In this document: piece after piece, positions 14,117 to 14,519 of the stretch | How positions within the stretch are numbered: position 1 is the first letter of the stretch | How the letters are laid out: each line of letters begins with the position of its first letter | Assembly: GCA_900549885.1 (NCBI GenBank) | Contig: URQA01000058.1 | Span: forward strand, 1-14,519 | DNA: 14,519 nucleotides | Reading direction: 5' to 3' | Source of the DNA: an uncultured Eubacteriales bacterium | Lineage (GTDB): Bacteria; Bacillota; Clostridia; Oscillospirales; Oscillospiraceae | Made by a program: the position numbers and the translations under genes | The notes under the pieces: model-generated | The model's database searches: none | The model's input: the letters and a program-made list of their open reading frames with translations, nothing else | What the model was told of the DNA's origin: nothing

Positions 14117-14519
14117 TTATGCGGCCTGTTCTGAGCCCAGGTCGAGGATCTGGTATGCCTCCAAAATATAGAAGGTGACGCCGTTGCTGTGCTGCGTGGA
14201 AAAATTCGCGTTTGTCAGGATCAGTCCCGGCGCAAGCCGGCTGTCGGCGCCCCGGGTATATGCCTGAAAGACCTGTCCCGCGCTGTCCCTGACCTGGACG
14301 CTGGTGCGGCTGTTTCCGCTCATCGTCGGCTTGAGGACAGCGCCGGTCACCAGATAGCACCCGGCCGGGATGCCGGAAGCGGAGGTCTGGCCTTGGGAAG
14401 GCTGTCCCTGCATCTGAGGGGCTTGCTGGGGCGGGCGCCCGGGCTGTGCCTGCGGCGGCTGCGGCGGAGGGGTTGCGCCCTGCCTCTGAGGGGCAGGCTG
14501 TCCGCCCTGCTGGCGGGGG
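14117..14519 (-). CDS. Pro/Gln-rich protein with a compact C-terminal domain (cut by right edge)
   Basis: The frame is open to the right edge. The visible part begins with about 45 residues rich in Pro, Gln, Gly and Ala (for example QPAPQRQGATPPPQPPQAQ), a flexible linker. A C-terminal domain of about 85 residues follows: GIPAGCYLVTGAVLKPTM...SVQVRDSAGQVFQAYTRG...PGLILTNANFST...VTFYILEAYQIL. The alternating hydrophobic pattern suggests a beta-barrel, possibly OB-like, but I do not recognise the family. It ends Gln-Ala-Ala. The gene lies 16 bases upstream of the Rad50-like gene, so it belongs to the same operon; a single-stranded-DNA or recombination accessory role is a guess from that position. 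An internal ATG at 14413 is not a good start because there is no ribosome binding site and the linker continues upstream. Confidence 0.7.
   Translation of the reverse strand, partial: PRQQGGQPAPQRQGATPPPQPPQAQPGRPPQQAPQMQGQPSQGQTSASGIPAGCYLVTGAVLKPTMSGNSRTSVQVRDSAGQVFQAYTRGADSRLAPGLILTNANFSTQHSNGVTFYILEAYQILDLGSEQAA

Noticed and set aside
1..14519. CRISPR arrays, tRNA or rRNA genes, insertion sequences, integrase or attachment sites
   Set aside because: I looked for regularly spaced repeats, transposase-like frames and terminal inverted repeats and saw none inside the window.

Overview
The window looks like accessory DNA from a gut-type Clostridia (Oscillospiraceae/Lachnospiraceae-like Firmicute). 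The grounds are strong AGGAGG-type ribosome binding sites, sigma-A promoters with 17-base spacers, a stand-alone Spo0A-C-like domain, an MptD-type ECF transporter and an operon of mobile-element type. No integrase, relaxase or attachment site lies inside the window, so 'mobile element' is an inference from gene content.

Left region (1-7790, all minus strand, transcribed right to left): a metal/siderophore-type uptake locus. In order of transcription it holds an AraC-family regulator (7666-6674) with its own promoter. It is followed by a tightly packed operon: ECF S component (MptD/Trep_Strep type), EcfT, a fused double-ATPase EcfA, two exporter-fold ABC half-transporters of YbtP/YbtQ or IrtA/IrtB appearance, and a DtxR-family metal-dependent repressor cut by the left edge. 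No siderophore biosynthesis gene is present. Two control regions, upstream of araC and upstream of the ECF operon, share the same layout. A direct repeat (TTTkCGG-N4-TTTkCG-r-CCC) lies upstream of the -35 box, and an inverted repeat (GGTTAG-N6-CTAAyC) lies at the transcription start. I read this as an AraC activator site plus a DtxR-type repressor site controlling both transcripts.

Middle (7788-8720): a Spo0A-C-like protein (minus) and an XRE-type HTH regulator (plus) are divergently transcribed from back-to-back promoters whose -35 boxes touch. The HTH gene has a palindrome in its leader and ends at a strong bidirectional terminator.

Right region (8776-14519, all minus, visibly more GC-rich): one long operon of DNA-maintenance genes. 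In order of transcription these are a Pro/Gln-rich protein cut by the right edge, a Rad50/SbcC-like ATPase with zinc hook, a DnaG-like primase fused to a ParB-like domain, a 58-residue zinc-ribbon protein with a TTG start, a 331-residue protein of unknown function, and two small Cys-rich proteins. The four largest or most conserved of these proteins all end in Ala-Ala.

The most interesting material is the shared two-part control region of the iron-type cluster, the odd start codon of the DtxR gene, the primase-ParB fusion and the repeated Ala-Ala C termini.
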